Source of the DNA: Arthrobacter humicola
GTDB taxonomy: Bacteria > Actinomycetota > Actinomycetes > Actinomycetales > Micrococcaceae
Reading direction: 5' to 3'
NCBI RefSeq assembly: GCF_022803015.1
Contig: NZ_JAFKON010000002.1
Coordinates: 310,001-374,000 of the forward strand
Length of the DNA stretch: 64,000 nucleotides
A program made the position numbers and the translations under genes. Under the pieces are notes generated by a model. It ran no database searches, had not been told where the DNA came from, and saw nothing but the letters and a program-made list of their open reading frames with translations. This document shows positions 24,300 to 32,875 of this stretch, piece by piece (positions within the stretch are counted from its first letter, which is position 1; each line of letters begins with the position of its first letter).

Positions 24300-25013
24300 T
24301 CAGGGTTCGGTCGGGGAGTCCGGCAGCGGGAGGCGGCCCGCGAGCCCCGAGAGCAGGATGGTGATCCCCTCATCCAGTTCGGCCATCCCGTCGTAGTCGG
24401 CGAGGACCGGGGCGAGGGCGCGGAGTCGGGGGAAGTCTTTCGGCGGCAGGCGGTGCAGGCCCAGCCGGAGAAGGGCCTCGTTTTCCTCGGGGTCGACGAC
24501 GAATTCCTGCAGTTCGTTGAGGATGTGCCCGTAGAGGTATCCGTAGTAGGCGCGGTAGACGTGCAATGCGTCAACGGGGGCGAATCCGGCGTCGATCAGC
24601 AGGGACAGGATCTGCTCCAGCGGACGCAATGTTCCCAGCGGCCGCAGGCCCAGGGGCGTTGACAGGGGGCGGGTCACGAGGAGGGGCACGACGTTGGGGT
24701 GCCGGAGCGCCAGGAGCCGCAGGTCGTGGGCAATGCGCCGGAGCTGCGACTGCCAGTCGGGATCATCGGGAATGATGGCCAGTTCATCCAGCACGAGTTC
24801 TGAGACGCCGTCCAGCAGGGCTGCGCGGTTGGCGGCGTAGCGGTACAGACTCATGGGGTCCCGGCCGAGCTCCTGCCCGAGCCTGCGCATGGTGAGGGCG
24901 TCGAGTCCTTCGGCGTCCACCAGTGCCAGTGCCGTCGACAGGACAATCTCCCGGCTGAGGCGAGCTTTCTTGCCGGGAGCCGCAGGGGGCGCCGGGTGCT
25001 CTTCGGGCGACAT
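24300..25013 (-). CDS. TetR-family transcriptional regulator
   Basis: This 237-residue protein has a TetR helix-turn-helix in SREIVLSTALALVDAEGLDA and MRRLGQELGRDPMSLYRYAA, with a TetR_C-like effector domain (ALRHPNVVPLLVTRPL, then YGYLYGHILNE). The start is the ATG of MSPEEHP; the longer upstream frame has no coding look. Palindromes built on GTAG/CTAC lie upstream. No efflux or enzyme gene is directly adjacent, so the target is not clear. Confidence 0.88.
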   Translation of the reverse strand: MSPEEHPAPPAAPGKKARLSREIVLSTALALVDAEGLDALTMRRLGQELGRDPMSLYRYAANRAALLDGVSELVLDELAIIPDDPDWQSQLRRIAHDLRLLALRHPNVVPLLVTRPLSTPLGLRPLGTLRPLEQILSLLIDAGFAPVDALHVYRAYYGYLYGHILNELQEFVVDPEENEALLRLGLHRLPPKDFPRLRALAPVLADYDGMAELDEGITILLSGLAGRLPLPDSPTEP

Positions 25014-25077
25014 GGTTTTCCGTTCGGGTCGATACAGAGTGGTTGCATTTCCGGGATGAAAAGCCGGTTGCTTAATG

Positions 25078-25108
25078 TGTAGTCTACGCCTACAGTCTAC
25101 ATTGTAGA
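25078..25108. promoter_or_regulatory. GTAG/CTAC palindromes upstream of the TetR gene
   Basis: TGTAG...CTACA (25078-25101) overlaps a perfect TCTAC-ATT-GTAGA dyad (25096-25108). These sit 65-95 bp before the TetR start in an AT-rich patch and look like a double TetR operator. The rest of 25109-25287 shows no gene. Confidence 0.55.
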
Positions 25109-25287
25109 GAAGTTGCATTGGCTGGTTTCCGGAGGATGTGGACCGCCAGCCCAGTAACGCTTTATCCCCGGATCTGCGGTGACGCAGCAGTGCGGGATCT
25201 TGCTTCATCGCCCCGTGCATGGCCTTGACGCTCAGCTGCTGTAGCCACACGGCGGCACAAAATGCACCGCGAAGAAACGAGCCACTC

Positions 25288-25545
25288 ATGGCAACTTCCC
25301 AATACGACCAATTCCTGCAGGAAGCCACCACCCGGGACCCTGCATCCGACCACGCCCTGGGCCGGGACTGCCTTTACGGGCTCTACACCAGCTGGTGCTT
25401 CCTGCGCCAGACCGCGCCCCGCACCGAAGATGCCTTCTGGGCGGCAATGAAAGAAAAGCAGATCCATCCCAAGCGCAACGGCCTCCGCATGAAAGGACCA
25501 GCCGCGGCGGACTACATCCTGGCCAGCTACCCCGGCCTGGTCTGA
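25288..25545 (+). CDS. Small conserved-looking hypothetical protein (85 aa)
   Basis: This 85-residue soluble protein, MATSQYDQFLQEATTRDPAS..., ends PAAADYILASYPGLV. The middle YGLYTSWCFLRQTAPRTEDA and WAAMKEKQIHPKRNGLRMKG resemble a small winged-helix-like fold, but I do not recognise the family. It lies 5 bp upstream of the zinc-ribbon-like gene, so the two are probably in one operon. Function is not known. Confidence 0.6.
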   Translation: MATSQYDQFLQEATTRDPASDHALGRDCLYGLYTSWCFLRQTAPRTEDAFWAAMKEKQIHPKRNGLRMKGPAAADYILASYPGLV

Positions 25546-25550
25546 CCCGG

Positions 25551-25979
25551 ATGACAATCACGTCCAGCACGTACTTGCCCCGGGATGCCCACCAGCCCCG
25601 AGGGCGCCGGCCTTGGTGTGCGACATGTGAGACCGACCGGCACCTGCTCCTGGACTCTGTCGCCACCTTGAATCCGCAGCAGGAAACCCTCGCGGCCGCC
25701 ATCAGCTGCACCAACTGCGGCAGCTCGCACGTGGTAGCAACGACTGCGGCGTTTCTCGCAATCATCCCGGCGCGGAACGGGAACAGCGGCGGCGCCATGC
25801 ACCGGGAGGACGCCTACCGCCACTGCCAGGAGCCGATGTCCGCAGTGGACCCCGAGCGGCGAAGTGCCCACCGGGCGGTTTCCACACACGCCGGGAGCCC
25901 GGATGTTCTGGGCGACTATCTTCGGACGCGCGTTCTCCGGTGCCGGTGCGGGTTCCAGATGGAAATACCCCGCCCGTGA
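25551..25979 (+). CDS. Cys-rich zinc-ribbon-like hypothetical protein (142 aa)
   Basis: This 142-residue protein has Cys pairs CATC (about residue 23), CTNC (about 53) and CRCG (about 132), with further Cys and His between. The first two pairs suit a zinc ribbon of the C-x2-C...C-x2-C type. I do not recognise the family. It starts 5 bp after the 85-residue gene. It may act with the diiron and CDGSH proteins that follow on the same strand. Confidence 0.55.
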   Translation: MTITSSTYLPRDAHQPRGRRPWCATCETDRHLLLDSVATLNPQQETLAAAISCTNCGSSHVVATTAAFLAIIPARNGNSGGAMHREDAYRHCQEPMSAVDPERRSAHRAVSTHAGSPDVLGDYLRTRVLRCRCGFQMEIPRP

Positions 25980-26092
25980 CAGGCAGCACCCTCCGGGGCC
26001 TGTATCCAACAAAGTATTAGGGGCACACCGTTTCCAACCACAGCACTGCCACCACCGGAGCCTCCGCGGCCCACAATCAACGACCCGCGCTG

Positions 26093-26182
26093 ATGGACAT
26101 GGATCTGTCCCCGCAGGGACTCGCGGATGCCCCGGAGAACGAAGTCGACCCGGACAGCCTCGTCTACACCGGCAACAGCTAA
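26093..26182 (+). CDS. Possible 29-residue peptide, low confidence
   Basis: An ATG opens a frame, MDMDLSPQGLADAPENEVDP..., ending DSLVYTGNS. It is acidic and protein-like, but there is no clear ribosome binding site. The frame also runs upstream without a start to a stop at 26018. It could be the end of a decayed gene. The rest of 25980-26289 shows nothing else. Confidence 0.25.
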   Translation: MDMDLSPQGLADAPENEVDPDSLVYTGNS

Positions 26183-26289
26183 GGGGCTGCACCCATGGGC
26201 CCCTCCGGCCAGTACCCCGCGCCGGACCCGCATCGACGCACTTTCACCGGCCGCAGCCAGTATCGCTGAGGCCCACGTAGGAGAAAAAC

Positions 26290-27345
26290 ATGAAGATCCC
26301 TGACGCGCGCGGACCCATAAGCGGCGCCCTGTTCCGGCTTCTGGCCGACGGGACCGGAGCTGATTCCGCAGCCCAGGGCACGCTGCTCGATCTCACCGAG
26401 GGGCAGCTGGCACTCGCCGATGACCTCATCGACGACGGCGATGTGCAATTGACCCTGTTCTGCCTCTACGAGCTGCATTACGGCGGCCTGGACGGGGTGG
26501 ACGACCGCTGGGAATGGAACCCCGGGCTGGTCACACTCCGGCAGCTGCTGGAGGAACCCTTCGAGCTGGCGCTGCGGTCTGCGGCCCGCTCGTCCGCCGG
26601 ATCAGTCCAGCCTGCTCCTGCCGCCGGCCTGGACAGCGACGCGGTGGCGGACATTCTGTTCGGGCTCGCGGGCCAGGACGGTGGACCGGACATGTCCCGC
26701 CATGTGGCGAAGAAGGCCACCCTCGGGCAGCTCCGTGAATTCCTGGTCCACAAATCGATCTATCAGCTCAAGGAAGCCGATCCGCACACCTGGGCGATCC
26801 CGAGGCTGACCGGGCGGGCCAAGGCTGCACTGGTGGAGATCCAGGCTGACGAGTACGGCGGAGGCCGCCCGGACCGCATGCACAGCGCACTTTTCGCCCG
26901 GACCATGCGAGGGCTGGGGCTGGACGATGTCTACGGCGCTTATGTGGACGCCGTCCCGGCCATCTCCCTCGCCGCGGTCAACATGATGTCCCTTTTCGGG
27001 CTGAACCGCAGACTGCGGGGAGCCATCGCAGGGCATCTGGCGATTTATGAGATGACCTCCTCCCGGCCGAACCAGCAGTACGGCAACGGTTTCCGGCGTC
27101 TCGGACTCGGGGCCGATGTGACCGCGTACTTCGACGAGCATGTCGAAGCCGACGCCGTCCACGAACAAATCGCGGGCCGGGATCTCGCCGGAGGGCTCGT
27201 GGAGGCAGAACCGGACCTTTTTCCGGACGTCCTGTTCGGCGCGACGGCGGCGCTTGCCATCGACGCCCGGCTCACCGCGCACATCATCGGGGCGTGGCAG
27301 AACGGCACGTCGTCGCTGAAGCCGCCCGTCCCCGCCGGGGTCTGA
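26290..27345 (+). CDS. Heme-oxygenase-like diiron protein (iron-containing redox enzyme family)
   Basis: This 351-residue protein fits the heme-oxygenase-like diiron oxidase (HDO) superfamily. Candidate iron ligands are Glu in FCLYELHYGG, Glu and neighbours in VEIQADEYGGG, His in RPDRMHSALF, Glu in AIYEMTSSRP and the acidic/His run FDEHVEADAVHE. HDO enzymes perform oxidative cleavage, N-oxygenation or decarboxylation on small substrates. GTAGGAG precedes the ATG. A CDGSH protein gene follows 30 bp later and is a likely electron donor. The substrate is unknown. Confidence 0.8.
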   Translation: MKIPDARGPISGALFRLLADGTGADSAAQGTLLDLTEGQLALADDLIDDGDVQLTLFCLYELHYGGLDGVDDRWEWNPGLVTLRQLLEEPFELALRSAARSSAGSVQPAPAAGLDSDAVADILFGLAGQDGGPDMSRHVAKKATLGQLREFLVHKSIYQLKEADPHTWAIPRLTGRAKAALVEIQADEYGGGRPDRMHSALFARTMRGLGLDDVYGAYVDAVPAISLAAVNMMSLFGLNRRLRGAIAGHLAIYEMTSSRPNQQYGNGFRRLGLGADVTAYFDEHVEADAVHEQIAGRDLAGGLVEAEPDLFPDVLFGATAALAIDARLTAHIIGAWQNGTSSLKPPVPAGV

Positions 27346-27375
27346 CCCGGGCACGAACCCAGCCAGGGAGCATCT

Positions 27376-27624
27376 ATGAACCAGAGCCCGCAAGAATCGT
27401 CCAACGACGCCGCCATTGTTATGTGTCCCGACGGACCGATCCTGGTCCGCGGTGAGTTTGAGATCGTCACCCCGTCCGGGGGAGCAGTGCCGCGGACGCG
27501 CAAAACAGTGGCCCTGTGCCGCTGCGGCGCGTCCGCGATCAAACCCTACTGCGACGGCACCCACAAATTGATCGGGTTCCGGACCGAATTCCCCGCCACC
27601 CCGGGGACGAAAGAAGCGACGTGA
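27376..27624 (+). CDS. CDGSH iron-sulfur domain protein
   Basis: This 82-residue protein has the CDGSH signature CRCGASAIKPYCDGTH, giving the 3-Cys/1-His [2Fe-2S] site. The N-terminal part VMCPDGPILVRGEFEIV is typical of bacterial stand-alone members. GGGAG precedes the ATG. It is encoded 30 bp after the diiron enzyme and is probably its redox partner. Confidence 0.9.
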   Translation: MNQSPQESSNDAAIVMCPDGPILVRGEFEIVTPSGGAVPRTRKTVALCRCGASAIKPYCDGTHKLIGFRTEFPATPGTKEAT

Positions 27625-28145
27625 GGCACCCGGGAATGGTTGGGGATCTGTGGCACCTATCGCCGGATTCGTGGCCCCCGGTGACCGGAGTACCAACGCT
27701 TTAGGCAGCCCGGTGCCTTACTCAAGGCGCCGGCGTCGGACTCAGCAGTGCTGGGCTGGGTGATGGACGGCCGCGGGGCAACGAACGGGTAAACGGCGGG
27801 CGACGTGAAAAAGAAAGCATATTTTTTAGGAAATATTTGACTGAATCTTAGAGTCGTGGCACGCGCGCGGAGAGATTGTGCAAGCGCTTACATCGACCGG
27901 GGTGTGAGCCGTTTTGGTGTCTGAAATGTGGTTTTGAATCCTCGCCAGCACTGTCTACGGTGATGAACGTCCAGGAGGTCAGCACCCTCCCGGGCCACCG
28001 ACGGGGCCCTACCGAGGTCCCGTCCCCTCGACACGATGGCGTCCTCGATGACGCCTGTGGTGTCATCGGGGCTGCCGGAGTTTCGGGGAATGAGGGCATA
28101 TGCCCGTCTTCCACGAATGGTCTCAACTCCGCGAGAAGAGCAAAA
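27625..28145. other. Long upstream region of the levansucrase gene
   Basis: About 520 bp with no supportable gene. An AT-rich patch at 27810-27850 could hold a promoter. A LacI-type dyad follows at 27879-27892, leaving a leader of about 250 bp before levansucrase. Confidence 0.4.
27879..27892. promoter_or_regulatory. LacI-type operator TGCAAGCGCTTACA upstream of levansucrase
   Basis: This 14-bp dyad has the AAGCGCTT core of LacI/GalR and catabolite operators, with one mismatched pair. It lies just after an AT-rich promoter-like patch. It suggests sugar control of levansucrase by an unlinked LacI regulator. Confidence 0.6.
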
Positions 28146-29744
28146 ATGCACGAGCACCCCAATACACACCGGAAGCTGCGGTGGCGTTCTGTCGCCGCGG
28201 CACTGGCGGCGGCCGTGGCGGCCTCCGTCTTCCTTGCCGTTCCGTCAGCCCAGGCAAACACGCCCTCGGATCCGCCGAGCGGCGGCCAGATGCCGGCTCC
28301 GACCCCCGGCTTCCCCCTGCCCACGAAGCACACCCAGCAGGCGTTCGATCCGGCCGCGGCCTTCACCTCCAAGTGGACGCGTGCCGATGCCAAGCAGATT
28401 ATGGCCCAAAGCAGCACAAGCGTAACCCCGGGCCAGAACTCCATGAGCCCGAACGTCACCATGCCGGAAATCCCCCAGGACTTCCCGGCCATGAACGACG
28501 ACGTCTGGGTTTGGGACACTTGGTCCCTGACCGATGAGAACGCAAACCAGATCAGCTACAAGGGCTGGGACGTGATCTTCTCACTCGTTGCCGACCGCCA
28601 CGCCGGCTACGGCTTCGACCAGCGGCACTGGAACGCCCGGATCGGCTATTTCTTCCGCAAGACCAACGCCGATCCGGCCAAGGACAAGTGGAACTACGGC
28701 GGACACCTGTTCCTGGACAACACCTCCGTCGGCAACACCGAATGGTCCGGTTCGACCCGCCTCATGCAGGGGAACCACGTCAACGTCTTCTACACCGCAA
28801 CGACGTTCTACGACGTTGCCGAGCGCAACGCCGGCGGCGGCGGAATCGCCCCGGATGCCGTGATTGCCAAGGCGCTGGGCAACATCCACGCTGACAAGAA
28901 CGGCGTGAGCTTCGACGGCTTCGAGCACACCAAACTCCTTGAGCCGGACGGCGTCATGTACCAGAACAAGGCCCAGAACCCAGGGTTCGCCTTCCGGGAC
29001 CCCTACACGTTCGCGGACCCGGCGCACCCGGGCAAGACCTTCATGGTCTTCGAAGGCAACACCGGTGGCCAGCGGGGCGATTACAAGTGCACGGACCAGG
29101 ACCTGGGCTACCAGCCCGGGGACGCCAACGCCGAATCCGCGAACACCGTCAACGCCACCACCGGTGCATGGTTCCAGACCGCCAACGTGGGCCTGGCCGT
29201 GGCGGACAACAAAGACCTGACCAAGTGGCACTTCCTGCCGCCGGTCCTGTCCGCCAACTGCGTCAACGACCAGACCGAGCGTCCGCAGATCTTCATCCAG
29301 AACGAGGGCGGCAAGAACAAGTACTACCTGTTCACCATCAGCCACCAGTTCACCTATGCGGATGGAATGCGCGGCCCCGACGGCGTGTACGGCTTTGTTG
29401 GCGACGGCGTCCGTTCCGACTACCAGCCCATGAACAACAGCGGCCTGACGCTGGCATCCCCCACGGACCTGAACATGCCGGCCAATGCCCCCGAAGGACC
29501 GGACCCCCGCCAGAACGGCCGCCAGTTCCAGGCCTACTCGCACTACGTTCAGCCGGGCGGGCTGGTGCAGTCCTTTATCGACAACGTGAACGGTGTACGC
29601 GGCGGTTCCCTCTCGCCCACCGTGAAGATCAACTTCCGCAACGGAGTTTCGGCCGTTGACCGCACTTTCGGCCAGAACGGTCTGGGCCCGTTCGGGTACC
29701 TGCCCACGAACCTCAACGTCGGCGGTGCCGGCCTCTACAAGTAG
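28146..29744 (+). CDS. Levansucrase, GH68, secreted
   Basis: This 532-residue GH68 enzyme has a signal peptide of about 38 residues (basic start, hydrophobic core, cut near PSAQA). The catalytic residues are visible as Asp in DDVWVWDTWSL (nucleophile), RDP in GFAFRDPYTF (transition-state Asp) and Glu in NDQTERPQIF (acid/base). It converts sucrose to levan and glucose outside the cell. The ATG is preceded by GAGAAGAG. It is followed by a hairpin and then the GH32 levanase, giving a synthesis and breakdown pair. Confidence 0.95.
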   Translation: MHEHPNTHRKLRWRSVAAALAAAVAASVFLAVPSAQANTPSDPPSGGQMPAPTPGFPLPTKHTQQAFDPAAAFTSKWTRADAKQIMAQSSTSVTPGQNSMSPNVTMPEIPQDFPAMNDDVWVWDTWSLTDENANQISYKGWDVIFSLVADRHAGYGFDQRHWNARIGYFFRKTNADPAKDKWNYGGHLFLDNTSVGNTEWSGSTRLMQGNHVNVFYTATTFYDVAERNAGGGGIAPDAVIAKALGNIHADKNGVSFDGFEHTKLLEPDGVMYQNKAQNPGFAFRDPYTFADPAHPGKTFMVFEGNTGGQRGDYKCTDQDLGYQPGDANAESANTVNATTGAWFQTANVGLAVADNKDLTKWHFLPPVLSANCVNDQTERPQIFIQNEGGKNKYYLFTISHQFTYADGMRGPDGVYGFVGDGVRSDYQPMNNSGLTLASPTDLNMPANAPEGPDPRQNGRQFQAYSHYVQPGGLVQSFIDNVNGVRGGSLSPTVKINFRNGVSAVDRTFGQNGLGPFGYLPTNLNVGGAGLYK

Positions 29745-29765
29745 TGCAGTAGGCAGTCATGAGGC

Positions 29766-29793
29766 GGAAGCGCCCGGAATCCCGGGTGCTTCC
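29766..29793 (+). terminator. Hairpin between levansucrase and levanase
   Basis: GGAAGCGCCCGG pairs with CCGGGTGCTTCC (12-bp stem with one G-U pair, AATC loop). No T-tract follows, so it probably attenuates or stabilises the upstream message instead of ending it fully. Confidence 0.55.
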
Positions 29794-29868
29794 GTCCCAC
29801 TGCAGGCCCCAGGCCGACGGGCCATAGATGGGCGGGATGGCTTCCACCAAGATCAGGAATGTTGAATC

Positions 29869-31476
29869 ATGAAAAACCATTGGACGATCTGGATAGTGGC
29901 CGCCGCGGCCGCGGCCGTTCTGATCGCAGTGGCGCTGGTCCCATCGCCGGGATCCCGCCCGGGCTCCCAGAGCCACGCCGGGCAGGCGCAGTCAGCCTTC
30001 GACCGGCCCGAGGGGGCATCCGAGTTCCGGCCGAGCTATCACATAACGCCCGGGAAGAACTGGATGAATGATCCGCAGCGTCCCATCCTGCTCGACGGCG
30101 TGTGGCACTACTACTACCTCTACAACGCCGGGTACCCGAAGGAGAACGGCACCGAGTGGTACCACCTAACCAGCACGGACCTGGTGCACTGGAAGGAGGA
30201 GGGAGTGGCGATCACCAAGTACAAAAACGGGCTGGGCGACATCGAGACCGGAAGCGCCGTGGTGGACCACGACAATTCGGCCGGCTTCGGCAAGGGAGCC
30301 GTCATCGCGGTCATGACGCAGCAGGACCAGGGCATCCAGCGCCAATCCTTGTTCTATTCCACCGACCACGGATACTCATTCACCGCCTATGCGGAGAATC
30401 CGGTCATGGAAAATCCTGGCGAACCGGACTGGCGGGACCCTAAGATCATCCGCGATGAAGCCCACGGCCAATGGGTGATGGCCCTGGCCGAAGGCAGCAA
30501 AATCGGCATGTATACCTCGCCGGACCTGAAGAATTGGCACTACGCCTCGGGCATCGAACGCAAAGGTCTGGGCGTCCTGGAATGCCCGGACCTCTTCCAG
30601 CTGGATCTCGACGGTGATCCAGCCAAACGGACCTGGGTCCTTGCCGCCAGCGCCAACGGGAGCGAAGAGGGCTTCACCACGGGCGTCGCCTACTGGACTG
30701 GCGAATGGGACGGAACCCGATTCACCCCGTCTGACGGGCCGCACCAGTGGCTCGACGCCGGCTCCGACTTCTACGCCGCCGTGACGTGGGATGATCCCAG
30801 GCTCACCGAAAGCCAGCGGATGTCCTCGCGGCACGCCATCGGGTGGATGAACAACTGGCAATACGCCCGGCAGTTGCCCACTCAGGACTGGCACGGCGGA
30901 GCCGACTCCATAGTGAGGGACATACGACTGGAGACAATCGCCGGAAAGCCAACGCTGGTGTCGAGCCCCACGACCGCCATGAAGGCCCTTGAAGGCCCGG
31001 CGGCAACCACCGGGGAACGTCGACTGACACCGGATGGCGCAGGACAACTGCCGGTCCCGGAAGGCGGGGCGTACCGGCTCGATGTGACTCTTGAGCGGAC
31101 AGCGCAGGACGACGGTTCCGTTGCCAGGATCGAGCTCGGAAGCGACGGCGGAACGTTCGCGACCGTCGGATACGACTTCGCCACCGAGTCAGCATTCATC
31201 TCCCGGGAGTCCGACGCTGCCGCCACCGGCAAGGCCGAACTCAGTCCGGACTACCGGGCATCGCGGCGGGCAGTCAGCCCAGCGCGAGACGGGAAAGTGG
31301 AGCTGTCGATTTTCGTCGACTACAGCTCGGTGGAGGTTTTCATCAACGGCGGAGAAAAGACCATGACGTCACTGGTCTTCCCCACCGCGGGGACGCCGAA
31401 CATCAAGGCCGTCACGGCGGGGGGCACGCTGACGCTGAAGTCCTTCAGCTCCAGGCAGCTGGCCGCCACACACTGA
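29869..31476 (+). CDS. Levanase / levan hydrolase, GH32, exported
   Basis: This 535-residue GH32 enzyme has an N-terminal membrane anchor or signal (about residues 5-25). The nucleophile motif is WMNDPQRP, where invertases have WMNDPNG. The other catalytic motifs are WRDPKI and ECPDLFQ (acid/base Glu). A C-terminal beta-sandwich with DYSSVEVFINGG follows. The QRP variant is seen in levan-specific enzymes, so levanase or levanbiose-releasing activity is likelier than invertase. It lies 124 bp after levansucrase and is followed by a strong terminator. Confidence 0.88.
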   Translation: MKNHWTIWIVAAAAAAVLIAVALVPSPGSRPGSQSHAGQAQSAFDRPEGASEFRPSYHITPGKNWMNDPQRPILLDGVWHYYYLYNAGYPKENGTEWYHLTSTDLVHWKEEGVAITKYKNGLGDIETGSAVVDHDNSAGFGKGAVIAVMTQQDQGIQRQSLFYSTDHGYSFTAYAENPVMENPGEPDWRDPKIIRDEAHGQWVMALAEGSKIGMYTSPDLKNWHYASGIERKGLGVLECPDLFQLDLDGDPAKRTWVLAASANGSEEGFTTGVAYWTGEWDGTRFTPSDGPHQWLDAGSDFYAAVTWDDPRLTESQRMSSRHAIGWMNNWQYARQLPTQDWHGGADSIVRDIRLETIAGKPTLVSSPTTAMKALEGPAATTGERRLTPDGAGQLPVPEGGAYRLDVTLERTAQDDGSVARIELGSDGGTFATVGYDFATESAFISRESDAAATGKAELSPDYRASRRAVSPARDGKVELSIFVDYSSVEVFINGGEKTMTSLVFPTAGTPNIKAVTAGGTLTLKSFSSRQLAATH

Positions 31477-31556
31477 CCAGCACCCGTTTGGAGGATCACA
31501 GATATCCACGTCGATGAGATGAAATCCCGCTCCATCGCTACCGGCAAGAGGCCTGG

Positions 31557-31596
31557 GCCTCGTTCCATGGGAACGAGGCTACGAGTTTTTAGTTTT
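31557..31596 (+). terminator. Rho-independent terminator of the levan genes
   Basis: GCCTCGTTCC and GGAACGAGGC form a perfect 10-bp stem with an ATG loop. TTTTT and TTTT follow within 17 bp. The rest of 31477-31748 shows no gene. Confidence 0.9.
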
Positions 31597-31748
31597 GTCA
31601 TGTTGACGGACGGTTCATTCGAACCTGGAACACGTAGGGTTGTCAGCATCGGCGGTCAATATCCAGTCAGCCCGATGGCATCGCACGTATTCCCCTGTCA
31701 GCAAAAGCCCGACAGGTTTGTCGTTGAACCGATGCCTGAGAGGCAGCA

Positions 31749-31994
31749 GTGACTAACATGCACATCAAGGAACAATGGAACCGGCTCGATCCGACCACCC
31801 AGCAGTGGCTGATGGACAACCCTGGATGCATGGTGCTGCCCCGCACCCTGACGGCAATTTTCAACAAGGAAACGGGCGAAAACGCCGACATCGACACCCA
31901 TGGCGAAGCCGTGCTTAGCGACGAGGACAGGGAGTTCATCCAGGGCAAGGCACGCGAAGCCGCCGGCGGCCTTTCGGATGACCGCTTTCTTTGA
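31749..31994 (+). CDS. Small hypothetical protein (81 aa)
   Basis: This 81-residue acidic protein reads MTNMHIKEQWNRLDPTTQQW... and ends AREAAGGLSDDRFL. I do not recognise a family. The GTG start has AGAGG six bases upstream, and codon use is typical of the neighbours, which supports a real gene. It stands alone between the levan genes and the M15 peptidase. Confidence 0.65.
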   Translation: MTNMHIKEQWNRLDPTTQQWLMDNPGCMVLPRTLTAIFNKETGENADIDTHGEAVLSDEDREFIQGKAREAAGGLSDDRFL

Positions 31995-32084
31995 TTCCGC
32001 CCAACCCTAACCCCGTCTCCGGGGGGTCCTGCGTGGGCGAGCTGTCCTTGGCGCCCAATCGGCCGCGACGGGAAAGAGAACCCT

Positions 32085-32762
32085 CTATTGGAGATAATCG
32101 GGCGCCGCTTCCAGACCGAAGTACTTCTCAAGGGTGGCAATCCCGGTGCTTTGCATATCCTCGGCGATAACCTTTCCCACATAGCGCAGATGCCATGGCT
32201 CGTAGGTGTAGCCGGTAGTGGCCTCGGCCCCGGCCGGATATCGGATGATGAATCCGTACTCCCAGCCGTGCTCGGCCGCCCACCGCCCTGCCGGGGTATT
32301 GGCGAAGCAGGCTTGCAGGGCGCAGGTTCCGCTGGCATTGCCGATGTCCATCGACAGGCCGGTCTGGTGTTCGCTGTAGCCGGGCCGGGCAGCAAGGGTG
32401 TCCGCCGTCGCCTGTCCGTACTGGCGCACGTAGCTGTCATAGAGGCTGGCCTGCTCGCTGAACGAACGGTAGCCGCTGATCGGCATGACGTTCACGCCGG
32501 CCGCCTTGGCGGCTTTGGCAAACTGCTTGTAGGCGTCCGCGGCCGGCGCCCGCAACCGTTCCGCTTGGACCCTGACCAGCTGCCCCGGTACATAAGCGGC
32601 CGGGTTCAGCTGCCGGTGCTTGTTGACCACCACCTGCAGGCTGGAGGCAGAATCAAAGTCGTAGCCCGCCGCGGCCACTGCCGTCACGGACGGTGCGATC
32701 ATGCCGAGCGAAAGCACCAGCCCTGCCACAGCACCCGTCATCCTGCTGATTCCTCTAAGCAC
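32085..32762 (-). CDS. M15-family D-alanyl-D-alanine carboxypeptidase (VanY-like), secreted
   Basis: This 225-residue protein has a signal peptide (about residues 1-31, cut near AVAAA). Zinc and catalytic residues are in GYSEHQTGLSMDIG (His and Asp) and YEPWHLRYVG (Glu and His). It trims peptidoglycan stem peptides outside the membrane. The GTG start has AGGAGG five bases upstream. It is the upstream of two minus-strand envelope genes, but each seems to have its own start region. Confidence 0.9.
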   Translation of the reverse strand: MLRGISRMTGAVAGLVLSLGMIAPSVTAVAAAGYDFDSASSLQVVVNKHRQLNPAAYVPGQLVRVQAERLRAPAADAYKQFAKAAKAAGVNVMPISGYRSFSEQASLYDSYVRQYGQATADTLAARPGYSEHQTGLSMDIGNASGTCALQACFANTPAGRWAAEHGWEYGFIIRYPAGAEATTGYTYEPWHLRYVGKVIAEDMQSTGIATLEKYFGLEAAPDYLQ

Positions 32763-32875
32763 GGTGGCCTCCTAGAAGTGTCCGGAACAGATTCGGGAAC
32801 TCTACCGGCCTGCAGGGTCCGTGGTCGAGAGGGATCCGGAACAACTACGCGCCCACGGCGGTCCGCACGGGACCG

